From Dielma fastidiosa (GTDB lineage Bacteria > Bacillota_I > Bacilli_A > Erysipelotrichales > Erysipelotrichaceae), in assembly GCF_000313565.1 (NCBI RefSeq), contig NZ_HE578930.1, positions 124,001 through 188,000 on the forward strand: DNA of 64,000 nucleotides, written 5' to 3'. The position numbers were made by a program, and so were the translations under genes. Below, one piece after another: positions 1 to 8,318 of this stretch. Each line of letters starts with the position of its first letter. The first letter of the stretch is position 1. The notes beneath the pieces are model-generated. The model saw only the letters and a program-made list of their open reading frames with translations. It made no database searches and had not been told where the DNA came from.

Positions 1-357
1 CGTTCAATAGCTAACTGGATCAGTAAATCATTAACGACTGATATTGGCTATTATCATAACATGACTCAAATGGCCGCGACACCTTGGCAAGACGTTTCAA
101 AGATGTGGGACTTTTCACCTTTAAAATATGCGGATCAATGTGTCACCCCTACCTTATTTATTCAATCTGATGAGGATTATAGATGCTGGATGTGTGATGC
201 CATGCAGATGTTTCATGCCTTAAAGCTTCATCATGTAGAGACGAGAATGTGTTTATTTAAGGGTGAAAATCATGAGTTATCAAGAAGCGGTAAACCAAAG
301 CATCGGCTGAGACGATTAAAAGAGCTGACTCATTGGTTTGATCGATATTGTAAATAG
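1..357 (+). CDS. S9-family peptidase (acylaminoacyl-peptidase type), C-terminal part
   Basis: The reading frame is open from the first base, so only the last 118 residues are present. They match the C-terminal end of the alpha/beta-hydrolase domain of prolyl-oligopeptidase (S9C) enzymes, which cleave short peptides in the cytoplasm. The acid residue of the triad is expected in SDEDYR and the catalytic His in GENHELS; both are visible. The Ser nucleophile lies upstream of the window. The ending with GKPKHR and a Trp-Phe-containing last helix is usual for the family. The gene converges on a LysR gene and shares a terminator with it. The family assignment is firm; the substrate is unknown. Confidence 0.88.
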   Translation, partial: RSIANWISKSLTTDIGYYHNMTQMAATPWQDVSKMWDFSPLKYADQCVTPTLFIQSDEDYRCWMCDAMQMFHALKLHHVETRMCLFKGENHELSRSGKPKHRLRRLKELTHWFDRYCK

Positions 358-362
358 AAAAC

Positions 363-398
363 AAGCTGTGTTCTAAAATTCTGAAACACAGCTTTTAT
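363..398. terminator. Bidirectional terminator between S9 peptidase and LysR genes
   Basis: An inverted repeat AAGCTGTGTT (363-372) / AACACAGCTT (385-394) is followed by T-rich sequence on the plus strand and flanked by A-rich sequence on the other side. It serves both convergent genes. Confidence 0.8.
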
Positions 399-1288
399 TT
401 TACCTTTTCAACAAGCAGATCACGCATTGCTCTGGCCGCGATGCTTAAGCCATGGTGGGTATCCTGGATCAGACAAATCGTGCGGTCTAATGTTTTTTCA
501 ACTAATTGTATTTCAATGATTTCACCTTTACTTAACGCTTCCTGAGCAAATTCAGCCGGAATAAAACCTAAACCCAGACTGTTTTTTACCATTGGCAGAA
601 TTAAATCAGAGGTCGCAACTTCAATATCAGGTTCCCATTCCAAGCCATGATCCAGATAGAATTTATTATAAAGCTCATAGGTACGGGTATTCTGAGCCAA
701 GCTGATCAGCGGATATTGCGTCAGTTCTTTTAGATGCAGCTTTTTATTGGCTAATGATGTGAAAGATGATGAAGCTATCAATATTTCATGAATTGTTTTA
801 AGTTTAATTTCTTGGAGTGAACCGCTGACTTTAGTAGGTGATGTCACCACCGCAAAATCAATTTGACCGCTTTTTAACGCATTGATGGCCTGCGGGGTCG
901 TATAATTGAAGATTTTCAAACGCACAGCCGGATAAGCCTCATGAAATTGACGCAGGATGGGCAGCAATAAACCATGCAGCGCTGTTTCACTGGCACCGAT
1001 ATAGAGAATGCCGCTTTGCAGACCAGCATTTTGCGACAGCTCAGCCTCACCTCTCTGCAGCTGTTCAAAGGCGATGGCAGCATGTTTATAAAGCTGCTCC
1101 CCTTCAGCCGTTAACGTGATGCCGCGGTTATTTCTGATAATCAGCCGGCAGCCTAATTCATTTTCAAGATTATTGATCACCCGGGTTACATTGGGCTGAC
1201 TGCTCATTAATGCAGCCGCTGCCTGTGTCATGCTGCGATATTTTGCGACATAGTAAAAGATACGGTAATATTCAAAATTAACAGCCAT
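395..1288 (-). CDS. LysR-family transcriptional regulator
   Basis: A 297-residue LysR-type regulator. The N-terminal winged HTH is seen in YYVAKYRSMTQAAAAL and the following recognition region with SSQPNVTRVINNLE. The rest is the periplasmic-binding-like effector domain. I start it at the ATG at 1288 (MAVNFEYYR) because GGGAGG lies 6 nt upstream; a TTG two codons earlier is less likely. It is divergent from a MATE efflux gene across about 136 bp, the classic arrangement of a LysR protein controlling its neighbour. The effector is unknown. Confidence 0.93.
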   Translation of the reverse strand: MAVNFEYYRIFYYVAKYRSMTQAAAALMSSQPNVTRVINNLENELGCRLIIRNNRGITLTAEGEQLYKHAAIAFEQLQRGEAELSQNAGLQSGILYIGASETALHGLLLPILRQFHEAYPAVRLKIFNYTTPQAINALKSGQIDFAVVTSPTKVSGSLQEIKLKTIHEILIASSSFTSLANKKLHLKELTQYPLISLAQNTRTYELYNKFYLDHGLEWEPDIEVATSDLILPMVKNSLGLGFIPAEFAQEALSKGEIIEIQLVEKTLDRTICLIQDTHHGLSIAARAMRDLLVEKVK

Positions 1289-1316
1289 CAGCAACCTCCC
1301 GGATATAACTATTTAT

Positions 1317-1331
1317 GATATCAGCTATATC
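1317..1331. promoter_or_regulatory. Possible LysR operator in divergent promoter region
   Basis: GATAT-CAGCT-ATATC is an interrupted palindrome 29-43 bp upstream of the LysR start and on the far side of the TATAAT (1365-1370) that probably serves the MATE gene. The size fits a LysR site, but several AT-rich near-repeats occur nearby, so the exact operator is uncertain. Confidence 0.4.
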
Positions 1332-1424
1332 AACTATATATTATTCATCTGATACTATATAGAGTATAATACGAAGCTGGTTAGGGTTCAATCTTTTATA
1401 CAAAATAACGAAGGGATGATGGGT

Positions 1425-2780
1425 ATGAATAACGATTTAACCGTAGGAAAGCCGTCAAGTGTCTTGTGGAGATTCTGCTTGCCGCTGTTTGGCAGTATTC
1501 TCTTTCAGCAGCTGTATAATATCGCTGACAGTTTTGTGGCGGGCAAATTCATCGGTGAACAGGCATTGGCTGCGGTCGGCAACAGCTATGAAGTAACCTT
1601 GATCTTTATAGCCTTTGCATTTGGCTGCAACATTGGCTGTTCGGTCGTTGTATCACAGCTATTCGGTGCTAAAAACTATCGTGATATGAAAACCGCGGTC
1701 ACCACAACATTAATTGCCAGTGCTGTTTTATGCGGCTTATTAATGCTGGGCGGCCTGACCCTTTGTACTCTGCTGTTAGAGCTGATCCATACACCCTCAG
1801 AAATAATCGCAGCTTCAAAATTATATCTGGATATCTATATCTTAGGACTTCCTTTTATGTTTTTCTATAATGTTTCAACCGGTATCTTCTCAGCATTGGG
1901 TGATTCACGGACACCCTTTATTTTTCTGGCGGTTTCCTCATTATCCAATATTGCCGTCGATATCCTTTTCGTTAAAGCATTCCAGATGGGGGTGGCCGGT
2001 GTCGCATGGGCAACCTTTCTCTGTCAGGGGATCAGCTGTATCCTCGCGCTTACCGTCGTATTAAAACGGCTTGCCGCAATTAAAACGGAAGGCCATGCGC
2101 AGCTTTATTCATGGGAAATGTTTGGCAGAATCGCGCGGATTGCCGTCCCAAGCATCCTCCAGCAAAGCTTTATCTCTGTGGGCAACATACTCATTCAAAG
2201 CGTCATCAACAGCTTCGGTGCCAGTGTGATCGCCGGGTATTCAGCCGCGGTTAAACTGAATAACATGGTCATTACCTCATTTACTACCTTGGGCAACGGA
2301 ATCTCTAATTATACAGCGCAAAACCTCGGTGCTGATAAGCCGCAGCGAATCAAAGAAGGCTTTCATGCCGGCATCAAAATGGTTTGGCTGATTTGTGTGC
2401 CGCTCGTGCTGCTGTATCTGTGTGCCGGCCGCTGGCTGATTTATATCTTTATGGATCATTCAACCGGTCTGGCGATAGATACGGGCGTTCAATTTCTAAG
2501 TATCCTATCCCCCTTCTACTTCATCGTATCCGCTAAACTGGTTGCCGACGGCATTCTGCGCGGAGCCGGTATGATGTCACAATTCATGACAGCGACATTT
2601 ACCGATTTACTGCTGCGTGTAATTTTAGCCGCTGTGCTTTCACGGTTCTTTGCGACAGCCGGCATCTGGTTCGCATGGCCGATCGGCTGGACAATTGCCA
2701 CAGCCTTATCACTTTTCTTCTACCGCAAAGGCACTTGGATCATTGCCGATCAAAAAGCTCAGCTAGTCAGCGCAAATTAA
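1425..2780 (+). CDS. MATE-family efflux transporter
   Basis: A 451-residue multidrug and toxin extrusion type membrane protein that exports cationic compounds in exchange for Na+ or H+. The start MNNDLTVGKP and the first helix with LPLFGSILFQQLYNIADSF are typical, and the 12-helix, two-bundle length fits the family. The ATG at 1425 is chosen because AAGGG (1411-1415) lies 9 nt before it; ATGs at 1416 and 1419 sit too close to that site. TATAAT at 1365-1370 is a good -10. The divergent LysR gene is the probable regulator. A second MATE gene (50133-51512) lies elsewhere in the window. Confidence 0.93.
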   Translation: MNNDLTVGKPSSVLWRFCLPLFGSILFQQLYNIADSFVAGKFIGEQALAAVGNSYEVTLIFIAFAFGCNIGCSVVVSQLFGAKNYRDMKTAVTTTLIASAVLCGLLMLGGLTLCTLLLELIHTPSEIIAASKLYLDIYILGLPFMFFYNVSTGIFSALGDSRTPFIFLAVSSLSNIAVDILFVKAFQMGVAGVAWATFLCQGISCILALTVVLKRLAAIKTEGHAQLYSWEMFGRIARIAVPSILQQSFISVGNILIQSVINSFGASVIAGYSAAVKLNNMVITSFTTLGNGISNYTAQNLGADKPQRIKEGFHAGIKMVWLICVPLVLLYLCAGRWLIYIFMDHSTGLAIDTGVQFLSILSPFYFIVSAKLVADGILRGAGMMSQFMTATFTDLLLRVILAAVLSRFFATAGIWFAWPIGWTIATALSLFFYRKGTWIIADQKAQLVSAN

Positions 2781-2808
2781 AACAAGAAAGCATGCGCTGC
2801 CGGCTTGA

Positions 2809-3426
2809 TTATAACAGTCTGGAAAAGGCCAGCAGAATCAGAAAGGCTCCGCTCAGCCATGACAGATCCCAGCGCAGACGTCCTTTCATCACCTTGCCAA
2901 TCAGCAATCCCAGCTGTACAAACAATACACAGACAATAAAATTCACCAGATAAAGACTGATCGAGGGTGTGATCGATAAACCATAGGCAAAACCGCTGGC
3001 TAAGGAATCCATGGATAAGGCTGTAGCAAGCATAATCGCCTCTTTTACTGAAAGCGTATTGGAATTATCCACATCTGCTTTCTTTTCATCTTCCGCAATC
3101 TCCAGCAGCAATACGATATTCTTAAATTTCACACACATCGGCTGTCGTTTTAATCTTCCCAGCCAGCTTTTCCAAAGACTCTTAAACAAGGAACAGCAGC
3201 CTAAAAGCATCAGCAGACCCGCGCTTAACGCCAATGCCAGCTGTTCATTTAATAAGCTTTGAATCAACGCTGCGAAGCTTAAAGACAAGAATAAAAAAAG
3301 CGTACCAATAAAAGCGATAATCACTGAGGCAGAACGGTTCACCTTCATGTTATCCAACCCATAGGTGATACTTACCAGAAACGCATCAAAGCTCAAGGCC
3401 ATGACGAGAAATAACCATTCAATCAT
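2809..3426 (-). CDS. ytaF: YtaF-like sporulation membrane protein (MntP superfamily)
   Basis: A 205-residue polytopic membrane protein with two related halves. Each carries the family signature: ALSFDAFLVSITYGL near residue 10 and ALSMDSLASGFAYGL near residue 137. A charged cytoplasmic loop of about 40 residues (KRQPMCVKFK to DVDNSNT) separates the halves. Similar proteins are called YtaF, made during sporulation in Bacillus, and are distantly related to the MntP manganese exporters. The conserved acidic residues in the paired helices suggest metal handling. It converges on the MATE gene. Whether it acts in sporulation or metal export cannot be told from sequence. Confidence 0.8.
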   Translation of the reverse strand: MIEWLFLVMALSFDAFLVSITYGLDNMKVNRSASVIIAFIGTLFLFLSLSFAALIQSLLNEQLALALSAGLLMLLGCCSLFKSLWKSWLGRLKRQPMCVKFKNIVLLLEIAEDEKKADVDNSNTLSVKEAIMLATALSMDSLASGFAYGLSITPSISLYLVNFIVCVLFVQLGLLIGKVMKGRLRWDLSWLSGAFLILLAFSRLL

Positions 3427-3475
3427 AACTCACCTCAACCTAGTTTATAGCTAAGACAGCGTTGTGTGAATATAA

Positions 3476-3497
3476 AAGCCAGACCGAAGTCTGACTT
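3476..3497 (-). terminator. Terminator after the unknown basic protein gene
   Basis: Read on the minus strand: AAGTCAGAC, a TTCG tetraloop, GTCTGGCTT, then TTATATT. A nine-pair stem with one wobble lies just past the stop codon at 3503. Confidence 0.8.
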
Positions 3498-3502
3498 GCT
3501 TT

Positions 3503-4189
3503 TTATAATTCCTGTATATTTCCTTGTTTATCAGCTAATAATACACTGAGCTTCAGCTGTTTTTTCACCACTGGAGAAATCTCGTTCCACTGTCTGCGGG
3601 TCATTGGTGAATCATTAAATGCCAGACTATAATGAATTGAAGGGTCCTGAATTTTTGTAATTAATTCGGTGACTTTACTAGGCAGTGTCTGCTTTCTTCC
3701 CCTTTTAATTCCCTGAACATTGATCACCCAGCGTTCATTCTCATGCTGAGCTAATATTTCATTTTTAATTTCTGTATAATCCCAACCATGCTCATCCAGC
3801 CATGAACGGATCAATTTACTCAAATCCTCCGTACTGCGTTTCATTTTCTGCTTTTTAGCCAATGCCTTTTCTTCCGGTGACTTGCTTGGTCTTCCGCGCT
3901 TCTTACTTGGGAATAAACGTTCCCGGCTGTCTAATTCATCTGTACGATATAGAATTACCAAATGTGAACCAAATCCTGTCTGCCCTTTTGGTCTTCTCAG
4001 AATTTCATCCCCCGTCAATGCCAGCTTATACATCGCCTGACAGCATGTCGGCATCGTCGCGTGATTTGGTGACACCTCCGCATGCAGCCCTTTGGAAGAA
4101 ATTTCGATCGTTTTTAACCCCGCCTTGGCTGCATCTTGTTTTTTCTTTTCTAAAATTTCTAAGTAATCTTTAATACCTGGACCTTTCAT
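3503..4189 (-). CDS. Uncharacterised basic protein with an AT-hook-like motif
   Basis: I do not recognise this 228-residue protein. It is soluble, rich in Lys and charged residues, and has no membrane segment. Around residues 96-112 it has KKRGRPSKSPEEKALAKK, a match to the RGRP core of AT-hook minor-groove binders, so nucleic-acid binding is possible. A second basic stretch, KRGRKQ, occurs near residue 167. The start at 4189 is supported by AAGGAGG 8 nt upstream; an upstream in-frame TTG would place the ribosome site inside the gene. It is divergent from an HNH nuclease gene across about 126 bp, so the two could be co-controlled. Confidence 0.7.
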   Translation of the reverse strand: MKGPGIKDYLEILEKKKQDAAKAGLKTIEISSKGLHAEVSPNHATMPTCCQAMYKLALTGDEILRRPKGQTGFGSHLVILYRTDELDSRERLFPSKKRGRPSKSPEEKALAKKQKMKRSTEDLSKLIRSWLDEHGWDYTEIKNEILAQHENERWVINVQGIKRGRKQTLPSKVTELITKIQDPSIHYSLAFNDSPMTRRQWNEISPVVKKQLKLSVLLADKQGNIQEL

Positions 4190-4289
4190 TTCGAAATCCT
4201 CCTTCAATTGCTACTATTGTAGCGCTTTGGTTTTGTCGAAATCACGCACATAGTGTCACTGATATGAAAAAGAATATCAAAATTTGATG

Positions 4290-4295
4290 TATAAT
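4290..4295 (+). promoter_or_regulatory. -10 element of the HNH gene promoter
   Basis: TATAAT lies 20 bp before the start of the HNH gene. No convincing -35 is present 17 bp upstream. The 5' leader would be very short and carries AGAGGTG as ribosome binding site. Confidence 0.5.
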
Positions 4296-4315
4296 AGGTA
4301 AAAGAGGTGATTTTC

Positions 4316-5353
4316 ATGAACAAGAATATCATAAAGCGTATTTTAAATCTGATTGACACGCTGGAAATTAATAAAACTTCAATTCGTTCCCTGATCTCAC
4401 AACTGGAAAAAGAGTTAAAATTACAGTTTTGTGAAACCAGCCGGGACAGTATTGAAGAAGTGATCAGAATTCTTCAGGCCACCGGCAACCTTAAAACGCT
4501 GGAGGACGGCATCGATCTGTCACAGCCGGCAACTGTTTATGCGAAAAGCTATGAGAAATCTGAATGTGAAGCCGCTGCCTTGTTTGAATGCTGCATCCGT
4601 GAAATGAAATATCGTCAAGTCCTTTTATCCTATCTGGATCTTACTTTTCATCCGATTGATCTGATGGCTGATCTTGGCTGTGAGGATCTTGTCTATTTGA
4701 TGCAGAACAGTATCTTATTTATTGAAGTAGACGAAGCCCTGTGCCGTTTTAATCCTAACCTGAAACAATATATTGAATGGGTTCTTGAAGATTATGAAAA
4801 TAAACGGCCGATTATTTCAAGCTGTGTCCGTGCTTTATACACGCGTGACATTTACCGCGCTAAGAAAAAGCTGGAAATGCGCAACACTGATTATAAAATG
4901 ATTGCTTATGACAGCTGTGATGTAATTTTGGATATCCTGCCTGCGATGGGGATTCCTGTTGATCGTGATGAATCGAAAGAGCTGCAGACTTTTTTCAAGG
5001 ACTGCCTGTTCAATGAGTTTAACCATTGCTGCGCGATCTGCGGTATCCATCTGCCGCAGATGCTGATTGCCAGTCATATTAAACCATTCCGTGACTGTGC
5101 CCATGTTTATGAAGCGATGGATAACAACAACGGCCTGCTGCTGTGCCGCAATCATGATTATTTGTTTGATCAGGGATATATCAGCTTTGAAGAAAACGGT
5201 CAGCTGATCATCTGTTCAGAATTATTAAATGATCCGCATTTTAAAGCGTATGGTATTAACACAGCTATTCGGTTAAAGGAACGCTACTGCACTCAGAGCC
5301 GGGTTAAATTTTTCAAATATCACAAGAAAAACTACTTTAGAAAGCAAAAATAA
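4316..5353 (+). CDS. HNH-endonuclease domain protein
   Basis: A 345-residue protein. Residues 1-225 are helical and of unknown function. Residues about 236-305 form an HNH nuclease domain of the kind found at the C-terminus of McrA-like and restriction-linked proteins: paired Cys in CCAICG, then ASHIKPF, then NNNGLLLCRNHDYLFDQGYISF, giving the metal-binding Cys/His set and the catalytic His. ATG at 4316 follows AGAGGTG by 7 nt, preferred over the overlapping GTG at 4307. No methyltransferase gene is adjacent, so it is an orphan nuclease or is partnered only by the divergent basic protein. The DNA target is unknown. Confidence 0.82.
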   Translation: MNKNIIKRILNLIDTLEINKTSIRSLISQLEKELKLQFCETSRDSIEEVIRILQATGNLKTLEDGIDLSQPATVYAKSYEKSECEAAALFECCIREMKYRQVLLSYLDLTFHPIDLMADLGCEDLVYLMQNSILFIEVDEALCRFNPNLKQYIEWVLEDYENKRPIISSCVRALYTRDIYRAKKKLEMRNTDYKMIAYDSCDVILDILPAMGIPVDRDESKELQTFFKDCLFNEFNHCCAICGIHLPQMLIASHIKPFRDCAHVYEAMDNNNGLLLCRNHDYLFDQGYISFEENGQLIICSELLNDPHFKAYGINTAIRLKERYCTQSRVKFFKYHKKNYFRKQK

Positions 5354-5373
5354 AAAGACCTCACAGGGTCTTT
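5354..5373. terminator. Bidirectional terminator between HNH and divIC ends
   Basis: AAAGACC / GGTCTTT flanked by A-rich sequence on the left and T-rich sequence on the right, between two convergent genes. Confidence 0.8.
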
Positions 5374-5380
5374 CTTTAAT

Positions 5381-5698
5381 TTACTTTCCGTCTGATGGTT
5401 CAAGTGAAAATACCTGTTCACCATCTTGTGAAACCAGCAGTTTTCCACGCGCATAACGCTTCACATAGTCAGGATTCTGCAGCTTCTCTTTTTCTTCTTC
5501 AAGATCAGCACGCTCAGCCTCTATTTCACTCGCCACAACCTGTGCTTCCGCAAGGTTTTGCTGTAACTCTCTAGTTGTCATGACTTCATTGAAGACATTG
5601 TAAATAAAGATACATGAAAAGGCAATAAGAACAACGTTCTTTGCGTGAGACAGTAATTTGCTACGCTTCTTGTTGCCGGATGCTTTCGCATTATCCAT
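5381..5698 (-). CDS. divIC: DivIC/FtsB-type septum protein, internal start within the composite gene
   Basis: This is the alternative product: ATG at 5698 (MDNAKASGNK), 105 residues, preceded by GGGAGG at 7 nt. Size, single N-terminal membrane helix, extracytoplasmic coiled coil and conserved NPDYVKRYARGKL match DivIC/FtsB, which with FtsL and DivIB/FtsQ supports septal peptidoglycan synthesis. Vegetative cells need DivIC, while YabQ is made only in the sporulating mother cell in Bacillus, so an independent start makes biological sense. A dedicated promoter could not be identified within the yabQ part. Confidence 0.75.
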   Translation of the reverse strand: MDNAKASGNKKRSKLLSHAKNVVLIAFSCIFIYNVFNEVMTTRELQQNLAEAQVVASEIEAERADLEEEKEKLQNPDYVKRYARGKLLVSQDGEQVFSLEPSDGK

Positions 5699-6088
5699 TT
5701 CTTGTCCTCCCTTTTTTAAGCCTACCCTACTTGTTATTATAGCATACATTTTCTTTTTGACAAGCCTGACAGAGTGAACAATTGGTTTAAAAAGTGATAT
5801 AAATCTAATATAAAAGGGCAAAAATAGTAAATAAATCCATTTATAGAAGCAGTAGAAGCCAATCGCAAAGAGCGCTATACAGTAAATCTGGGTTTCACCG
5901 CCATTAATTTGATAGAGACAATAATAAAAAACACACGTTGCAGACAAGGTTAACAGTGTCGTCCAAAAACAGCGGGCAAGCCTTGAGAAACGAGCGCTGA
6001 TCAATGAATATAGGCTGAAAATCATAGCAAACATAACACCGCCGAGAAAATGCGCAATCAATGACTGCAGCTGCTGCGGCAAAAGCAT
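5381..6088 (-). CDS. YabQ-DivIC in-frame composite gene
   Basis: One uninterrupted 235-codon frame carries two proteins that are separate neighbouring genes in Bacillus. Residues 1-125 look like YabQ, a sporulation membrane protein with about four hydrophobic segments. Residues 131-235 look like the division protein DivIC/FtsB: a basic N-terminus (NKKRSK), one membrane helix (NVVLIAFSCIFIYNVF), a coiled coil rich in Glu/Leu, then NPDYVKRYARGKL. The codons for KKGGQE just before Met131 spell AAGGGAGG, an ideal ribosome site 7 nt before ATG 5698-5696. DivIC can therefore be made alone from an internal start as well as fused to YabQ. The first ATG overlaps the yabP stop by one base (TAATG), implying coupling. 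Confidence 0.85.
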   Translation of the reverse strand: MLLPQQLQSLIAHFLGGVMFAMIFSLYSLISARFSRLARCFWTTLLTLSATCVFYYCLYQINGGETQIYCIALFAIGFYCFYKWIYLLFLPFYIRFISLFKPIVHSVRLVKKKMYAIITSRVGLKKGGQEMDNAKASGNKKRSKLLSHAKNVVLIAFSCIFIYNVFNEVMTTRELQQNLAEAQVVASEIEAERADLEEEKEKLQNPDYVKRYARGKLLVSQDGEQVFSLEPSDGK

Positions 6089-6387
6089 TATTTAAAAAGC
6101 CTGCTGATCAGTGATTCCTTGCCGTTTCCTTTCTTATTGGTGATGTATTCAATTGAATCAATAACACCCTTTATGATTACATCGCCATGATCAGTATCCA
6201 TCTTGGCAAGGGTTAAATCTTTACCATGCACGACCATCCAGCCCTGTGATGTATCCATTAAAAATTCATTCGCGTCAAAGCTGTCAATTAATTTTACACC
6301 TGAAAGTTCTAATACTTTTCTGTCTTTAAGCGACAGGTTATGGTAAGGATTGGTTTCAAAGTGGAAGCCATTTGCTGTATCATTCAT
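6088..6387 (-). CDS. yabP: Sporulation protein YabP
   Basis: A 99-residue soluble protein with the YabP/YqfC family pattern: HNLSLKDRKVLELSGVKLIDSFD at the start and a repeated beta pattern ending in IIKGVIDSIEYI. In Bacillus YabP and YabQ are made under SigE and are linked to spore cortex formation. AGGAGG precedes the ATG. The stop codon overlaps the ATG of the YabQ-DivIC frame. Only 41 bp separate it from the AraC gene upstream on the same strand, so its promoter is either in that short gap or inside the AraC gene; I see no clear SigE site. Confidence 0.88.
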   Translation of the reverse strand: MNDTANGFHFETNPYHNLSLKDRKVLELSGVKLIDSFDANEFLMDTSQGWMVVHGKDLTLAKMDTDHGDVIIKGVIDSIEYITNKKGNGKESLISRLFK

Positions 6388-6428
6388 AGATATCCCTCCT
6401 GCTATATCCTATGAAATTATTCACTTTC

Positions 6429-7319
6429 TTATGCGTTTAATTTTGTCTGATTGATTTGCTGCTTGCGAAAATCAGAAGGACTCTGTTTGTAATATTTACG
6501 AAATGTCTCTGCATAATAGCTGGCACTGCCAAAGCCTGTAATTAAAGCAATTTCACTCACCGTAAAATCAGTATCCCGCAGATAGTCAAGACTCTTATTC
6601 AATCGATATTGGTTTAGGTAAGCAATCGGTGTCTGTGTGAAAAACTTTTTAAATAACTGACAGCATTTACTCTCCCCAACTGAACCCGCCGCTGCTATTT
6701 CTTTTAAAGTTATCGTTTCCGCATAATTTTTCTGAATATAACCAACCATGTTGCGGATGATTGTCAGATTGCCTGACTGTTTTTTCAGCACTGTTTCAAC
6801 AGGCAGATTATCGCAAAGATAAAACCAAATGGCAGAAAAAGCAGCCTGACAATACAAAGGGGATGCGTTTTTATGTCTGTTTTCATAGATAGCAACAATC
6901 TGTTTGAGGATTTCAGACTGCCAGTCAGTATGCTTATTCAATTTGACATAAGGCAGTGCGTCATTATTGATTAAGGGTGAAACAAATTCCTGTTCATATG
7001 CTAATGTTGTACATAGCAGCAGCGGATGAAATAAAATACAGATATAGTCACAGTCCTTTTGCTCATTTGAAAAACCATAATGTACCTGTCTTGAATTGAC
7101 AAATATTCCTTCTCTCTCATGCAGTCGGATTATATTGCCATTCACATTGTAATCCATGAAGCCGCTTATTATATAGATAAGTTCAATATCATCATGCCAG
7201 TGACTCGGAGCTGTATAGTTCAGACACTGAGAAAGCATTGCCCTGCGGATATAGATTGGATAATTCAGTGAATCATAGTGTACCTTTTCTGATCGATCAT
7301 CCTTTAGTTCAATTGTCAT
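6429..7319 (-). CDS. AraC-family transcriptional regulator
   Basis: A 296-residue regulator. Residues 1-150 are a cupin-like sensor domain, with SHWHDDIELIYIISG carrying the usual His/Glu pair. The last 100 residues hold two HTH motifs of the AraC type, ending in EIALITGFGSASYYAETFRKYYKQSPSDFRK. This class usually senses a sugar and activates nearby genes. The ATG at 7319 is chosen because GAGGTGA lies 5 nt before it; a GTG three codons upstream overlaps that site. It is divergent from the PHP phosphatase gene across 111 bp, a possible target. The ligand is unknown. Confidence 0.92.
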   Translation of the reverse strand: MTIELKDDRSEKVHYDSLNYPIYIRRAMLSQCLNYTAPSHWHDDIELIYIISGFMDYNVNGNIIRLHEREGIFVNSRQVHYGFSNEQKDCDYICILFHPLLLCTTLAYEQEFVSPLINNDALPYVKLNKHTDWQSEILKQIVAIYENRHKNASPLYCQAAFSAIWFYLCDNLPVETVLKKQSGNLTIIRNMVGYIQKNYAETITLKEIAAAGSVGESKCCQLFKKFFTQTPIAYLNQYRLNKSLDYLRDTDFTVSEIALITGFGSASYYAETFRKYYKQSPSDFRKQQINQTKLNA

Positions 7320-7430
7320 ATACTTCACCTCACAGGATTGTTATTGAATTTGATATAAAAACGATATGATACTATTGAATTGCACAGTATAATTATAACA
7401 ATAAAGTAAAACATTACAAGGAGGCAGGCT

Positions 7431-8261
7431 ATGTTTGCAGATTATCATGTACATACGGATTTCAGTGATGATTCCCGTTATCCATTAGAGGATGTAATTA
7501 AAGACGCCATCGCGATGAAAATGGATGAGATTTGTATCACTGATCATGTTGATTATGGTATTAAGGTTGACTGGGACAGCGGCAAAGAAATTGTCTACCG
7601 GCACAACGATCCGCTGGCAAATGTTGATTATCCTAAATATATGCGGGCAATTAAAGATATGCAGGCAAAATATGGGGATAAAATAACGATTAAAACCGGT
7701 CTTGAATTTGGTATTCAAATGCACACGATTGATCAATTTGAGCAGCTTTTTCAACGCTATCCATTTGATTTTATCTTATTATCGGTTCATCAGGTAGAGG
7801 ATAAAGAATTCTGGACACAGGATTTTCAGCGCGGCAGAAGTCAGCAGCAATATAATGAACGTTATTATGAGGAGATGCTTCACCTTGTGGAAAACTATCA
7901 GAACTATTGTGTACTTGCTCATATGGATCTGATTACCAGATATGATGAGGCCGGTATTTATCCTTTTGAGAAAATTAAGCCATTGATTGAGAAAATTCTG
8001 AGTATTGTTATCCAGAATGGCAAAGGTATTGAATTTAATACCTCCTATGGCCGTTATGGTTTGAAAGATACAACGCCTTCTATTGATATTTTAAAGCTGT
8101 ATCATGAGCTGGGCGGTAAGATTATCACGATTGGCAGTGACAGCCATAAGCCAGAGCATTTAGGTGCCGGCTTTGATGAAGCAAAACGAATATTAAAAAA
8201 TCTTGGTTTTGAAACCTTCTGCACTTATCAAAATATGCAGCCAATTTTTCATCAATTATAG
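7431..8261 (+). CDS. PHP-family phosphatase, histidinol-phosphatase type
   Basis: A 276-residue protein of the polymerase/histidinol phosphatase (PHP) fold. The trinuclear metal site is visible in order: HVHTDFSDDS at residue 6, ITDHVD near residue 36, a Glu in GLEFG, SVHQV near 122, AHMDLITRYD near 163, and SDSHKPEHLG near 233. The length matches HisJ/HisK histidinol-phosphatases, which dephosphorylate histidinol phosphate in histidine synthesis. No other his gene is nearby, so another phosphoester substrate is possible. AAGGAGG precedes the ATG at good spacing. Confidence 0.85.
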   Translation: MFADYHVHTDFSDDSRYPLEDVIKDAIAMKMDEICITDHVDYGIKVDWDSGKEIVYRHNDPLANVDYPKYMRAIKDMQAKYGDKITIKTGLEFGIQMHTIDQFEQLFQRYPFDFILLSVHQVEDKEFWTQDFQRGRSQQQYNERYYEEMLHLVENYQNYCVLAHMDLITRYDEAGIYPFEKIKPLIEKILSIVIQNGKGIEFNTSYGRYGLKDTTPSIDILKLYHELGGKIITIGSDSHKPEHLGAGFDEAKRILKNLGFETFCTYQNMQPIFHQL

Positions 8262-8263
8262 CA

Positions 8264-8297
8264 AAAAAGCAATCAGGAATACCACTGATTGCTTTTT
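8264..8297. terminator. Strong bidirectional terminator
   Basis: A perfect 13-bp inverted repeat: 8264-8276 and 8285-8297, starting AAAAAGCAATCAG and ending in T5. It ends the PHP gene on the plus strand and the GNAT remnant on the minus strand. Confidence 0.9.
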
Positions 8298-8318
8298 CTA
8301 ATGGTTTGATTAAGCTGG

